From Sinomicrobium sp. (GTDB taxonomy: Bacteria > Bacteroidota > Bacteroidia > Flavobacteriales > Flavobacteriaceae), in the NCBI GenBank assembly GCA_029266035.1, contig JAJUFH010000026.1, positions 1 to 43,506 on the forward strand: a stretch of 43,506 bases of DNA. The letters are read 5' to 3'. The notes below the pieces were generated by a model. The model saw only the letters and a program-made list of their open reading frames with translations, was not told the DNA's origin and did not search any database. The position numbers and the translations under genes were made by a program. Shown here in pieces: positions 26,205 through 35,242 of this stretch (the first letter of the stretch is position 1; each line of letters starts with the position of its first letter).

Positions 26205-29200
26205 ATGAAAATACACCGATTAATAAGAGCATATGCTCTGTTTCTATCTCTTCTCTGTTTCGGGATGTCTGCAAAAGGCTTTGCTTTTCAGCAACAGGAA
26301 AAGATAGTGATTAGCGGAACGGTTCGGTCTGTTGATGGAGAAGCTCTCGCCGGAAGTACTGTTGCGGTAAAAGGAACAAATACAGGTACCATTGCAGATT
26401 TTGACGGAAATTTTGAGATAGAAATCCCGGATAGAAACGCAGTACTGGTATTCAGCTATGTCGGATTTAGCCCTAAAGAAGTGCGAGTTGGAGTGCAAAC
26501 GGTACTGCAGGTGGAGTTAGAACCCGATATGGGAAAACTCTCTGAAGTAATCGTTATCGGATATGGCAGTCAGCGGAAATCTGATGTTACCGGGGCTGTT
26601 TCTTCTGTAAGTGCTGAAGAATTACAGGCTGTGCCGGCTTCGAGTTTCGAACAGGCATTGCAAGGTAGAGCGGCAGGTGTACAGGTTACCCAGGCTTCTG
26701 GAGTCCCGGGAGGGGGTACCAATATACGTATTAGGGGAACGAGCTCGGTGAACGCCAGTAGTGAGCCTTTGTATGTTATAGACGGAATGCTTGTAAACAG
26801 CGAGGTAGGAGAAACCTCTGCAGGTGGAAGGGGGGGCGGGATAAGTCCGCTTTCGACCATCAATCCGAACGATATAGAATCTATAGAAATTCTCAAAGAT
26901 GCTTCGGCAACAGCTATTTACGGTTCAAGAGGGGCCAATGGGGTAGTTTTGATCACAACGAAAAAAGGAAAGGAAGGGAGAGAGACCATCAGTTTTAACG
27001 CGTATTACGGAGTACAGCAGTTGTCAAATAAATTACACCTCCTCGACGCGAGGGAATACGCAACTCTTGTAAATGAGGCCGAAGTGAATGCTGGGCGCAA
27101 TCCCATTTATGTAAACCCGTCTTCCTTGGGCAAGGGTACCGACTGGCAGGATGAATTGTTCAGGACAGCGCAGGTCTCCGATTATCAACTCACTTTTTCG
27201 GGTGGTGATGCAAAGACAAAGTACGCCATTTCTGGCGGATTGTTTACTCAGGATGGTATTGTGACGGGGTCCGATTTTCGCAGATATTCTTTCCGTGTTA
27301 ACCTCGAACGCGAGCTGAGCGACAAATTTAAAATAGGAAACAATCTATCCTATGCGAGGATTGTATCAAACGGAGTGCTTACTGGTCCCGGACAAATCGT
27401 TCCGGGAGTCGTGGCCAATGCCTTGCAAATAAACCCTATACTCCCGGTGTATGATCCGAATCAGCCAGGTGGATACACTTTCGAGCACGATCGCAAAGAC
27501 GCAGTAGCTAATCCGGTGGCTGAAGCTCGAGAATACGAGTCGAGAACGGTTACTTCAAGGCTTCTCGGAAATGTGTTTGCCGAATATGCAATTACTGAAA
27601 ATCTCAATTTTCGCAGTAGTCTAGGGATTGATTTGCTGCACACCAAAAACAGTGCCTTCGGACCAAATTTTCTGAAACGTACAGAGAGCAGCCGAGGAGA
27701 GGCATCTATAGCTACACTCGATGCGCTGACTTGGCTCAATGAGAACACACTAACCTATAATAAGAACTTTGACGGAGGAGATCATCTTACGGCGCTTCTG
27801 GGATTTACGTTACAAGAATTCCAAAATGAATCGCTCACCAGTATAGCTTTTGGTTTTCCCGATGGACGAACAGGATATCACAATTTGTCTGCCGCAGAAA
27901 ATCCGCAACCTCCTGTAAACGACGAGTCAAGATGGTCGCTTGTGTCTTATTTGGCACGAGTCAATTACGTGATGAAAGACAAATATTTGTTCACTATTTC
28001 CGGAAGGGTCGACGGTTCTTCAAAGTTTGCAAAGGGCAATCAATACGGTTTTTTCCCCTCAGCTGCATTTGCATGGCGTGTGATCAATGAAGATTTTATG
28101 AAGGACTCTCAACTTTTTAGCGATCTAAAACTGCGTTTGAGTTACGGTGTTATCGGAAATCAATCTATAGCTTCCTATAATTCCCTTGCTTTGGTAGCGC
28201 CTTTCGGTGAAGGAGTGTTTAATAATGGAGCGGGAAGTCCGGATGTGTTTTACGGTCAGGAACCCAGCAGTTACCCTAATCGCGATCTGAAATGGGAAAC
28301 CACCAGACAGGCAAACCTCGGAGTGGATATGGCATTCTGGAATGGAAAGTTACGAGTTACAGCAGAAGTATACGACAAAAAAACCTCCGATCTCTTATTG
28401 GGAACTCCTATTCCCTTTACTTCGGGCTTTCAGACTACTCTGTTGAATGTGGGAAATGTACAGAACCGCGGATTTGGTTTGGAAGTGGGAGCCGATATTT
28501 TTAATGGGGCATTCTCTTGGAATGCTTCGGGAAATTTTTCCGTAAATCGCAATAAAGTGACCAATTTGGCTAGGGACGAGGATATTAACCTCCTGGTAGG
28601 TGGAAGCATACTGAAGGAAGGAAAACCCATAGGAACTTTTGAAGGCTATGTTTTTGAAGGCATATATCAAACCGATGCCGATGCCGCAGCTGGTCCGGCA
28701 TTGAGGGGGCAAACCCCCACTGCAGGAGATCGTCGATATAGGGATATAAGTGGTCCGGATGGAAGCCCCGACGGTTTTATAGACGAATATGATCTCACCG
28801 TAATAGGAACGGCCGAGGCCGACTATACCTGGGGCTTGAACAATGAATTCTCCTATAAGAATTTTAGTTTGAATATTTTTATTCAAGGCAGCCAAGGGAA
28901 TGATATGGTCAATATGAACTTGCTCAATCAGGAAAATATGAATGGGCAACAGAACGTCTTGGCAAAGGCAGGTCTCAACCGATGGACTCCAGAAAACCCG
29001 AGCAATACTTATCCCAAAGCATCGGCAAATGACTCCTTCAACAGTACCTTCTCATCGGCATTTGTTGAGGATGCCTCTTATGTGAGAGTAAAGAATGTAA
29101 CCTTGGGATATAATTTCCCGAAGAAACTGACCGATCGTTTTGGGATTAGCAACCTACGTGTATATGCCAGTGCCACCAACCTGTTTACGTGGACCAATTA

Positions 29201-29318
29201 CAGCGGATATGATCCCGAAGGCAATGCCTATGGAGGTACTACCAATATCGTTGGAGTAGATGATGGCAACTATCCTCAAACGAGAATGTACACATTTGGA
29301 ATTAACCTCGGATTTTAA
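26205..29318 (+). CDS. SusC/RagA-family TonB-dependent outer membrane transporter
   Basis: The 1037-residue protein has a signal peptide, a CarboxypepD_reg-like domain (about 35-110, GTVRSVDGEALAGSTVAVKGT), a TonB box and plug (about 113-240, SEVIVIGYGSQRKSDVTGAVSSV, then IRGTSSVNASSEPLYVIDGM and the SusC signature SIEILKDASATAIYGSRGANGVVLITTKKGK) and a 22-strand barrel ending in NLGF. It imports oligosaccharides with the SusD lid encoded 18 bp downstream. There is no STN signalling extension, so it should not drive an ECF/anti-sigma switch. Length and reading frame are intact. Confidence 0.96.
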   Translation: MKIHRLIRAYALFLSLLCFGMSAKGFAFQQQEKIVISGTVRSVDGEALAGSTVAVKGTNTGTIADFDGNFEIEIPDRNAVLVFSYVGFSPKEVRVGVQTVLQVELEPDMGKLSEVIVIGYGSQRKSDVTGAVSSVSAEELQAVPASSFEQALQGRAAGVQVTQASGVPGGGTNIRIRGTSSVNASSEPLYVIDGMLVNSEVGETSAGGRGGGISPLSTINPNDIESIEILKDASATAIYGSRGANGVVLITTKKGKEGRETISFNAYYGVQQLSNKLHLLDAREYATLVNEAEVNAGRNPIYVNPSSLGKGTDWQDELFRTAQVSDYQLTFSGGDAKTKYAISGGLFTQDGIVTGSDFRRYSFRVNLERELSDKFKIGNNLSYARIVSNGVLTGPGQIVPGVVANALQINPILPVYDPNQPGGYTFEHDRKDAVANPVAEAREYESRTVTSRLLGNVFAEYAITENLNFRSSLGIDLLHTKNSAFGPNFLKRTESSRGEASIATLDALTWLNENTLTYNKNFDGGDHLTALLGFTLQEFQNESLTSIAFGFPDGRTGYHNLSAAENPQPPVNDESRWSLVSYLARVNYVMKDKYLFTISGRVDGSSKFAKGNQYGFFPSAAFAWRVINEDFMKDSQLFSDLKLRLSYGVIGNQSIASYNSLALVAPFGEGVFNNGAGSPDVFYGQEPSSYPNRDLKWETTRQANLGVDMAFWNGKLRVTAEVYDKKTSDLLLGTPIPFTSGFQTTLLNVGNVQNRGFGLEVGADIFNGAFSWNASGNFSVNRNKVTNLARDEDINLLVGGSILKEGKPIGTFEGYVFEGIYQTDADAAAGPALRGQTPTAGDRRYRDISGPDGSPDGFIDEYDLTVIGTAEADYTWGLNNEFSYKNFSLNIFIQGSQGNDMVNMNLLNQENMNGQQNVLAKAGLNRWTPENPSNTYPKASANDSFNSTFSSAFVEDASYVRVKNVTLGYNFPKKLTDRFGISNLRVYASATNLFTWTNYSGYDPEGNAYGGTTNIVGVDDGNYPQTRMYTFGINLGF

Positions 29319-29336
29319 ACACAAAAAGACAACGCG

Positions 29337-30782
29337 ATGAAAACAATATATAATTTTCTATTAAAGCCATACAGTTGTTTGCTGTGTGCACTCCTGTTCT
29401 TTTCTTGTAGTGATTTTCTAGAGGAAAATCCCGAAAACCAGGTGGCCACCAGTAATTATTACAAAACTGCACAGGATGCCTTGGCTGCAGTAAATTCCGT
29501 TTATGCCCATCTTGGAGCATACGACGCCTCCAGGGGAAATACTGCGGGGGTTTATCACAGTACGTTTTGGGTAACCATTGGTCTTGCTTCCGATGAGATG
29601 AACAATAACCAGCTAGGGGCACCACAGTTCGATCAGCTGGAAACTTTTACCTATAATGCCGACAATGTAGCCCTGCAGGAAATATGGGAGGTTCATTACA
29701 AGACTATTTATCTAGCCAACGTTGCCATAGCGCGCATTCCGGGTATTGAAATGGACGAGGTTATAAGAAACCGATATGTCAATGAAGCAAAGTTTTTAAG
29801 GGGACTGCTTTACTTTAATATGGTTCGGATGTTTGGACAAATACCATTGGTTATTACTGAAGATGCCCCGCTCAATCCAGAAGTGGCTTCTACTGATGAA
29901 ATTTACCAACAGATTATAAATGATCTCACCGATGCCGAGGCACTTCCGCCTGATGGGGAGATACAAGAAGGAAGAGCTACACAGGGCGCTGCACAGGCTT
30001 TGTTGGCTCGGGTATATCTGCGTATGGGAGAGTATCAACTGGCTTCAGATAAGGCTTTTGATGTCATAGATTCGGGTTTATACGGGTTGTGGGATCAATA
30101 CAAAGACGCCTTCCGCATTGAAAATCGAGGAGGAAAGGAAGCTGTTTTTTCTGTGGGATTTGGCGATGCAGGAGGAGCTATTTCCTTCTGGGAAGTAGGG
30201 CAATTTAATGTCAGATTATTACCGGCTGCTTTAAGTGCTGAGGTAGATGGGATATCTAACACTCAAGGATGGCAAATCGCCAACGACAATATGTATGCCA
30301 CCTTTGCTGCGGCAGACGAACGCCGAGAGGATACTTTTATGACCAGTTTTATCGCTTCTGATAATTCTACTGTAAACTTGGATCACGTGTATATCGATAA
30401 ATATTGGGATGCTGTAGCCGATCCGACGGCAGGAGGATCTTTTAACGATTTTCCGGTTATCCGCTATGCCGATGTATTGCTCGTATATGCCGAAGCACAA
30501 GCCAGATTGGGAAAGTTTGACAGAGCCAATGAGTATCTGAATAAAATAAGACAAAGAGCCAACTTGGGAGAAGTAGAGGCCAGTAATATGGAAGATTTTA
30601 TAGACCTTTTGGTCGAAGAAAGAGGCAAGGAATTTATAGGAGAAGGACAGCGTTGGTTCGATCTTACTAGACTTGGAAGACTTAGTCAACGCGTGGAAGC
30701 CATAAAGGGAATCTCGGTGGCAGAGCAGTACAATCTCTTTCCCATTCCGCAGCGTGAAAAATTGGTTAATCCCAATCTATAG
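29337..30782 (+). CDS. SusD/RagB-family outer membrane lipoprotein
   Basis: The 481-residue lipoprotein has a signal peptide with lipobox FFSC (Cys24) followed by acidic residues (SDFLEENPE) that fit the Bacteroidota surface-export signal. It has the TPR-rich SusD fold, including the AKFLRGLLYFNMVRMFG helix, NGL-like repeats, and a C-terminal DLLVEERGKEFIGEGQRWFDLTRLG motif with IPQREKLVNPNL at the end. It forms the lid over SusC and binds glycan at the cell surface. The substrate is inferred only from the neighbours (a mannose-type glycan). Confidence 0.96.
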   Translation: MKTIYNFLLKPYSCLLCALLFFSCSDFLEENPENQVATSNYYKTAQDALAAVNSVYAHLGAYDASRGNTAGVYHSTFWVTIGLASDEMNNNQLGAPQFDQLETFTYNADNVALQEIWEVHYKTIYLANVAIARIPGIEMDEVIRNRYVNEAKFLRGLLYFNMVRMFGQIPLVITEDAPLNPEVASTDEIYQQIINDLTDAEALPPDGEIQEGRATQGAAQALLARVYLRMGEYQLASDKAFDVIDSGLYGLWDQYKDAFRIENRGGKEAVFSVGFGDAGGAISFWEVGQFNVRLLPAALSAEVDGISNTQGWQIANDNMYATFAAADERREDTFMTSFIASDNSTVNLDHVYIDKYWDAVADPTAGGSFNDFPVIRYADVLLVYAEAQARLGKFDRANEYLNKIRQRANLGEVEASNMEDFIDLLVEERGKEFIGEGQRWFDLTRLGRLSQRVEAIKGISVAEQYNLFPIPQREKLVNPNL

Positions 30783-30841
30783 AAGAATAAAAACATCAAA
30801 TTCCGAAAGGATATTTGCATGATCAACCAAAAATAAACAAT

Positions 30842-31690
30842 ATGAAAACCATAGTATATTACCTTGTATTTTCTGTAGCCTTTGCCCTGCTTTCCGGGTG
30901 TGACGAAGACGAGCAGACTCCGGAAGACTATTACGACCAAGGAGATTTTCTGATCGGTTTGAGTGCCGAAAAAATCCCAGGTCAAGGACAGTACATGAGT
31001 CGCCTGGAATCGGGAGACACTCTTGATCTTAAAATTTCAGTAAAATCTCCTGAAGACTTGGAAAAACTAGAGATCAGCAAGACTGTAAACCTACAGAAAG
31101 ACAGCTCATTCGGTCAAGATGGAACCCTACAGCTACAGGCTTCAGGAACAGAATTCGATTATGCGTTTGTCTATATTCCCACTGTTGATGATGTAGACAA
31201 ATTGGTGGGGTTTAGCTTTAAGGCAATCACTTTAGGGGGACGGGAAAAGACCAGTGATCTCACTGCAAGTATTACCCTGAGTCCGAGAGATAATCTTCCG
31301 CGTCGAAGATGGGAATGGACGTCAATTCTACATGTAAATAATGAGGATGACCCTAATTCGGAAGTAATAGAGGAATGTGAAAAAGACAATGCCTATCTCT
31401 TTAATGCCGACGGTACCATGAGCTTGGAATACGGAACAGAAACGGGAGCCGGAGCCTGTGCACTCGACGGGTTGAATGCTTTTAGTAAGTGGTATATTAC
31501 AGAAGACGAACAACACTTTGTCATGGAAAAGTACAATGTGTTTACACCGGATATCATTGTTGCTGATGTATTTGAAATTAAGAGTCTTACCGTAGATAGA
31601 ATAGAACTACAGCTTACCGCTGACCTTTCTGAGCTGGGACTGCGAGACGAGGAGGTGTTTCTCTATATCTTCGAAGCTGCACCTAGGTAA
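30842..31690 (+). CDS. Surface lipoprotein at the SusE position, with lipocalin-like C-terminal domain
   Basis: The 282-residue protein starts at ATG 30842, which places a signal peptide and the lipobox LSGC (Cys20) at the N-terminus. The next residues are strongly acidic (DEDEQTPED), a surface-export signal. The middle part (about 30-150) looks like a beta-sandwich. The C-terminal part (about 155-282, starting near RRWEWTSIL, with ECEKDNAYLFNADGTMSLEYG) resembles the lipocalin-like domains (DUF5004 type) often placed after SusD in flavobacteria. It probably binds glycan; I cannot name a family for the whole protein. The gap after SusD is 59 bp. Confidence 0.8.
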   Translation: MKTIVYYLVFSVAFALLSGCDEDEQTPEDYYDQGDFLIGLSAEKIPGQGQYMSRLESGDTLDLKISVKSPEDLEKLEISKTVNLQKDSSFGQDGTLQLQASGTEFDYAFVYIPTVDDVDKLVGFSFKAITLGGREKTSDLTASITLSPRDNLPRRRWEWTSILHVNNEDDPNSEVIEECEKDNAYLFNADGTMSLEYGTETGAGACALDGLNAFSKWYITEDEQHFVMEKYNVFTPDIIVADVFEIKSLTVDRIELQLTADLSELGLRDEEVFLYIFEAAPR

Positions 31691-31715
31691 AAACGGATTT
31701 TGAAAAGTAAATAAA

Positions 31716-32927
31716 ATGAATTGTAAAAAAAGTAAATATACTGTTGTCTTTGAGGTGATATGTGCGCTGCTTCTCCTATCCTGTAAAAATGATGTACACG
31801 ATAAGAATAAGAAAGGTGATTTGTTGCCCGGTGAGGTGACTTATAGCGTAGAACGGGCTCCGGAGTGGACAGCAGTTTTTAATAGAGATTCAGGCTGGTT
31901 CGGAGGGGATGGTATTTTTGCAATACCCTATTCGGGAGAAGACCGAGGCAAAGAGGGCGACAGTATCGTATTCTTGTTCAGTGATACCATGGTGGGTGAG
32001 ATTGTCAACGACTCTCTGATGCCCGGATATAGCATGGTAAACAACTCTATGGCGCTGTATCAAAAAGGAGAAGAGCCCGAAACAACGACGTTTTTCCTGG
32101 CCGAAGACGATAAAGATAAGGCTGCAACCATGTTGGTGCCCGATAGCAAAAGCGGAGAGTATTACTGGTTAGGGGATGGTTTTGTAAACCGAAAACAAGG
32201 AGGAAATCTCTATCTATTTGCTTATCGCATACGCAATACCGAAACAGATGATCTCTTGCCTTTTGAAGAAACCGGTAACGACCTTCTAATTGTAGAAGAC
32301 AAAAGCGGGATTCCTTTTAAAGCACGAGCCTTGAACATCCCTTTTTTTGGTTCTGGAGACATTGAAAACAGGATTTCTTTTGGTGTAGGTATTCAAGACG
32401 ATGAGAAAGAGTACGTGTATATATACGGTGTTCGCGGTCAGCGCAAGGAGTTGGTTTGCGCTAGAGTGCATTATGAGAAAATAGAAGATTTTAATGCCTG
32501 GGAATTTCGAAATGCCGATGGCTGGACCAGAGAGATAGAACACACAATTGCGCTTGCAGACAGTGTGTCTAATGAGCTTAGTGTGTCCCACTTAGACAAT
32601 GGACGCTATGCACTGATATACCAATACGGAGGCATATATCCCAATATATATATGCAAGTTGGAGATACGCCTTATGGCCCCTTTGGCGAAAGAAAGGAAA
32701 TATGGAATACTACCACAGATATAGACGATCCCGACCTGTTTACTTATAACGCTAAGGCACATCCCGCAATTTCGAAAAAAGGAGAACTGTTGGTGAGTTA
32801 CAATGTGAATAGTTTTAATTTTTTTGATGTTATAGAGAACAAGCCACATCTGTACAGACCGAGATTTATCCGGATAAAATTTGAGGAGGCAAAAAACAAT
32901 AATAAAATCGATGAAAGATCAGAGTAA
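31716..32927 (+). CDS. Lipoprotein with DUF4185/DUF5005-like beta-propeller
   Basis: The 403-residue protein has a signal peptide and lipobox LLSC (Cys23). The mature part has the pattern GWFGGDGIFAIP, then VFLFSDTMVG, then MVNNSMAL, and a later SNELSVSHLDNGRYALIY followed by YGPFGERKEIW. This matches five-bladed propeller proteins of the DUF4185/DUF5005 type; DUF4185 includes the GH183 endo-D-arabinanases, so a glycosidase role is possible, with the acidic GGDG and FSDT segments as candidate active-site parts. It may instead be a glycan-binding propeller. It overlaps the transporter gene by 17 bp, implying coupled translation. Confidence 0.75.
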   Translation: MNCKKSKYTVVFEVICALLLLSCKNDVHDKNKKGDLLPGEVTYSVERAPEWTAVFNRDSGWFGGDGIFAIPYSGEDRGKEGDSIVFLFSDTMVGEIVNDSLMPGYSMVNNSMALYQKGEEPETTTFFLAEDDKDKAATMLVPDSKSGEYYWLGDGFVNRKQGGNLYLFAYRIRNTETDDLLPFEETGNDLLIVEDKSGIPFKARALNIPFFGSGDIENRISFGVGIQDDEKEYVYIYGVRGQRKELVCARVHYEKIEDFNAWEFRNADGWTREIEHTIALADSVSNELSVSHLDNGRYALIYQYGGIYPNIYMQVGDTPYGPFGERKEIWNTTTDIDDPDLFTYNAKAHPAISKKGELLVSYNVNSFNFFDVIENKPHLYRPRFIRIKFEEAKNNNKIDERSE

Positions 32928-34281
32928 TAACAGAGGAATTTTTAAGGGATACATTGTTCATATTACCGTAGTCGCTGCCCTCGGAGGTTTGCTGTTTGGT
33001 TATGATACTGCCGTTATTGCAGGTGCAATAGGTTATTTAGAGGAAAAATTTGCTCTGAGTCCAGCTCTTGTAGGTTGGGCGGCGAGTAGTGCTATTTGGG
33101 GATGTATTCTCGGGGCTGCGGTTGCAGGATATATCAGTGATCGGTATGGTCGGAAAACAATACTGATTACAGCTGGAGTATTCTTCTTTGTCTCTGCTCT
33201 GGGTTCGGCCTTGGCTGTAGACCTCACAACTTTTGTCCTCGCGAGATTTGTAGGAGGAATAGGGGTTGGAGCTGCCTCTATGTTGTCTCCATTGTATATA
33301 TCGGAGGTGTCTCCTGCGGCATCTAGAGGACGATTGGTAAGTGTATATCAGTTAGCCATCGTATTCGGTATCAATATTATTTACATCATCAATTATCTAA
33401 TCACTATTTCGGGAAGCAATGCCTGGAATGTGGAATACGGATGGCGCTATATGTTAGGGTCTGAGGTTGTTCCGTCCATACTCTTTTTTGCGCTTTTGTT
33501 TACAGTACCGGAAAGTCCGAGATGGTTGATGAAAAAAGGAAGAGAGCAAAAGGCTGGAGAAATCCTTCGCCGTATAAACGGAGAACAGGCCGATTTGATA
33601 CAGGAAGAGATTCGGAACACCTTAGACGTAGAGACGGGAAAATGGAGTGATCTTTTGGGGAAAGGATTGAGACTTGCCCTTGTTGTGGGAGTTGTTCTAG
33701 CTCTGTTTTCACAGATTACCGGAATCAATGCAGTGATATATTTTGCTCCCGAAATTTTCAAGAGTATTGGTTTTGCGGTAGAGTCGGCTTTCTATCAGAC
33801 TATTTTTATCGGTCTTATCAATACGGCCTTCACTTTTGTAGCCTTGTGGCTTATCGACAGGATAGGGCGTAGAAAATTGTTGTTATGGGGAGTGTCTGGC
33901 ATGGTGTTTTGCCTGTGTGCGATAGGAATTTGCTTTCATTTTGAAATAACTAAGGGGCCCTGGCTTATTCTTTTTGTCTTGGGCTTTATAGCTTGTTTTG
34001 CATCTTCACTCGGACCTATTCCATGGGTAATACTTTCAGAAATATTTCCGACAAAAATACGGGGTATAGCCATGTCACTTTGCACTTTCATGCTGTGGAT
34101 AGGAGTCATTTTTATCACCCAGTTTACTCCACTGATGTTAGATGAGTTGGGAGGGGCTTATACGTTCTGGATATTTATGATTAATGCGCTAATACTTCTG
34201 TTGTTTACTTGGAAGTTTATTCCGGAAACAAAAGGAAAAAGTCTTGAACAGATAGAAAAAGACTGGATTAAAACCCGATAA
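32911..34281 (+). CDS. Sugar porter family (MFS) transporter
   Basis: The 456-residue protein has twelve membrane segments and the sugar-porter signatures: SDRYGRK after TM2, the PESPRWLMKKGR motif before the central loop, QITGINAVIYFAPEIF in TM7, IDRIGRRKLL, and the end motif PETKGKSLEQIE. Such carriers (XylE/GlcP/GLUT-like) move monosaccharides across the inner membrane, usually with protons. From the context mannose is the most likely cargo. The ATG at 32911 is preferred over an upstream TTG. It starts inside the preceding gene and is followed by the ROK kinase gene after 10 bp. Confidence 0.95.
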   Translation: MKDQSNNRGIFKGYIVHITVVAALGGLLFGYDTAVIAGAIGYLEEKFALSPALVGWAASSAIWGCILGAAVAGYISDRYGRKTILITAGVFFFVSALGSALAVDLTTFVLARFVGGIGVGAASMLSPLYISEVSPAASRGRLVSVYQLAIVFGINIIYIINYLITISGSNAWNVEYGWRYMLGSEVVPSILFFALLFTVPESPRWLMKKGREQKAGEILRRINGEQADLIQEEIRNTLDVETGKWSDLLGKGLRLALVVGVVLALFSQITGINAVIYFAPEIFKSIGFAVESAFYQTIFIGLINTAFTFVALWLIDRIGRRKLLLWGVSGMVFCLCAIGICFHFEITKGPWLILFVLGFIACFASSLGPIPWVILSEIFPTKIRGIAMSLCTFMLWIGVIFITQFTPLMLDELGGAYTFWIFMINALILLLFTWKFIPETKGKSLEQIEKDWIKTR

Positions 34282-34291
34282 AATGTAGTAT

Positions 34292-35242
34292 ATGAGAAAT
34301 GTAAATATCGGTATCGATTTGGGAGGCACCCTTATAAAAACAGCTCTGGTCGAAGAAGACGGAAATATCTGTGAACTAAAAACCCTCGAGGCAAAATCGG
34401 GTCGTAGTATGGATTGTGTATTGAGGGATATCGAAGCTGTGGTACACAAGTTTTGTGCAGATAAAACCTATAAAGTAAGAGGAATAGGTATCGCTTTTCC
34501 CGGAATTGTAGATGTCGAAAATAATCGAGTGCTTTCGAAATATGTGAAGTATCCCGGTGCATCACAAACGAATTTTGAGGACTGGGCTCAACGAAATTGG
34601 AGATTACCCATAGCCATAGAAAATGATGCCCGTGCAGCCTTGTTGGGAGAATGGCAGTACGGGTCGGGGAGAGGGAGTGACAACTTGTTGATGATTACTC
34701 TGGGTACCGGAGTTGGATCGGCAGTACTCATAGAGGGAAAATTGCTCAGAGGAAAAAATTTCCTAGCTGGAAATTTAGGAGGACATATGAGTATAGATTA
34801 CCACGGTATACAGTGCAATTGTGGAAATATTGGTTGTGTGGAAAGCTTGGCGTCGACCTGGGCGCTGAAAGATTTACTTGAAAAGAGAGAAGATTGGACT
34901 AAAAGCGCTTTAAACCGTGAGAAAAGTGTGGATTACGAAAGTGTTTTTCGCTGTGCAAAGGCCGGTGATAAGGTTGCAGTAGAGATACGAGATAACAGTA
35001 TAAAAGCGTGGGGTATTGGTGTTGTCAACCTCATTCACGCCTACGATCCCGACAAGATAATTATAGGTGGAGGGATTATGAAAAGTAAGGATGAAATACT
35101 CCCAGGGATAGAAAAAATAATTGAAAAACACAGCTGGATACCCGTGGGAAGTTTGCCTGTAGTGGTAGCAGACAAAAAGGAAACAGCAGGTATTTTAGGA
35201 ACAAATTATATATTGAATAATGAAAGAAAAAATGGTGTCTAA
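34292..35242 (+). CDS. ROK-family sugar kinase
   Basis: The 316-residue cytoplasmic kinase has the phosphate motif GIDLGGTLIKTALVEEDG at the N-terminus, the catalytic ENDARAALLGEW region, LGTGVGSAVLIEGKL, GHMSIDYHG and the ROK zinc site CNCGNIGCVE. It phosphorylates a hexose with ATP. Because it sits between a sugar porter and a mannose-6-phosphate isomerase, mannose (giving mannose-6-phosphate) is the best guess; glucose, fructose or N-acetylmannosamine are alternatives. Its end overlaps the isomerase gene by 23 bp. Confidence 0.93.
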   Translation: MRNVNIGIDLGGTLIKTALVEEDGNICELKTLEAKSGRSMDCVLRDIEAVVHKFCADKTYKVRGIGIAFPGIVDVENNRVLSKYVKYPGASQTNFEDWAQRNWRLPIAIENDARAALLGEWQYGSGRGSDNLLMITLGTGVGSAVLIEGKLLRGKNFLAGNLGGHMSIDYHGIQCNCGNIGCVESLASTWALKDLLEKREDWTKSALNREKSVDYESVFRCAKAGDKVAVEIRDNSIKAWGIGVVNLIHAYDPDKIIIGGGIMKSKDEILPGIEKIIEKHSWIPVGSLPVVVADKKETAGILGTNYILNNERKNGV

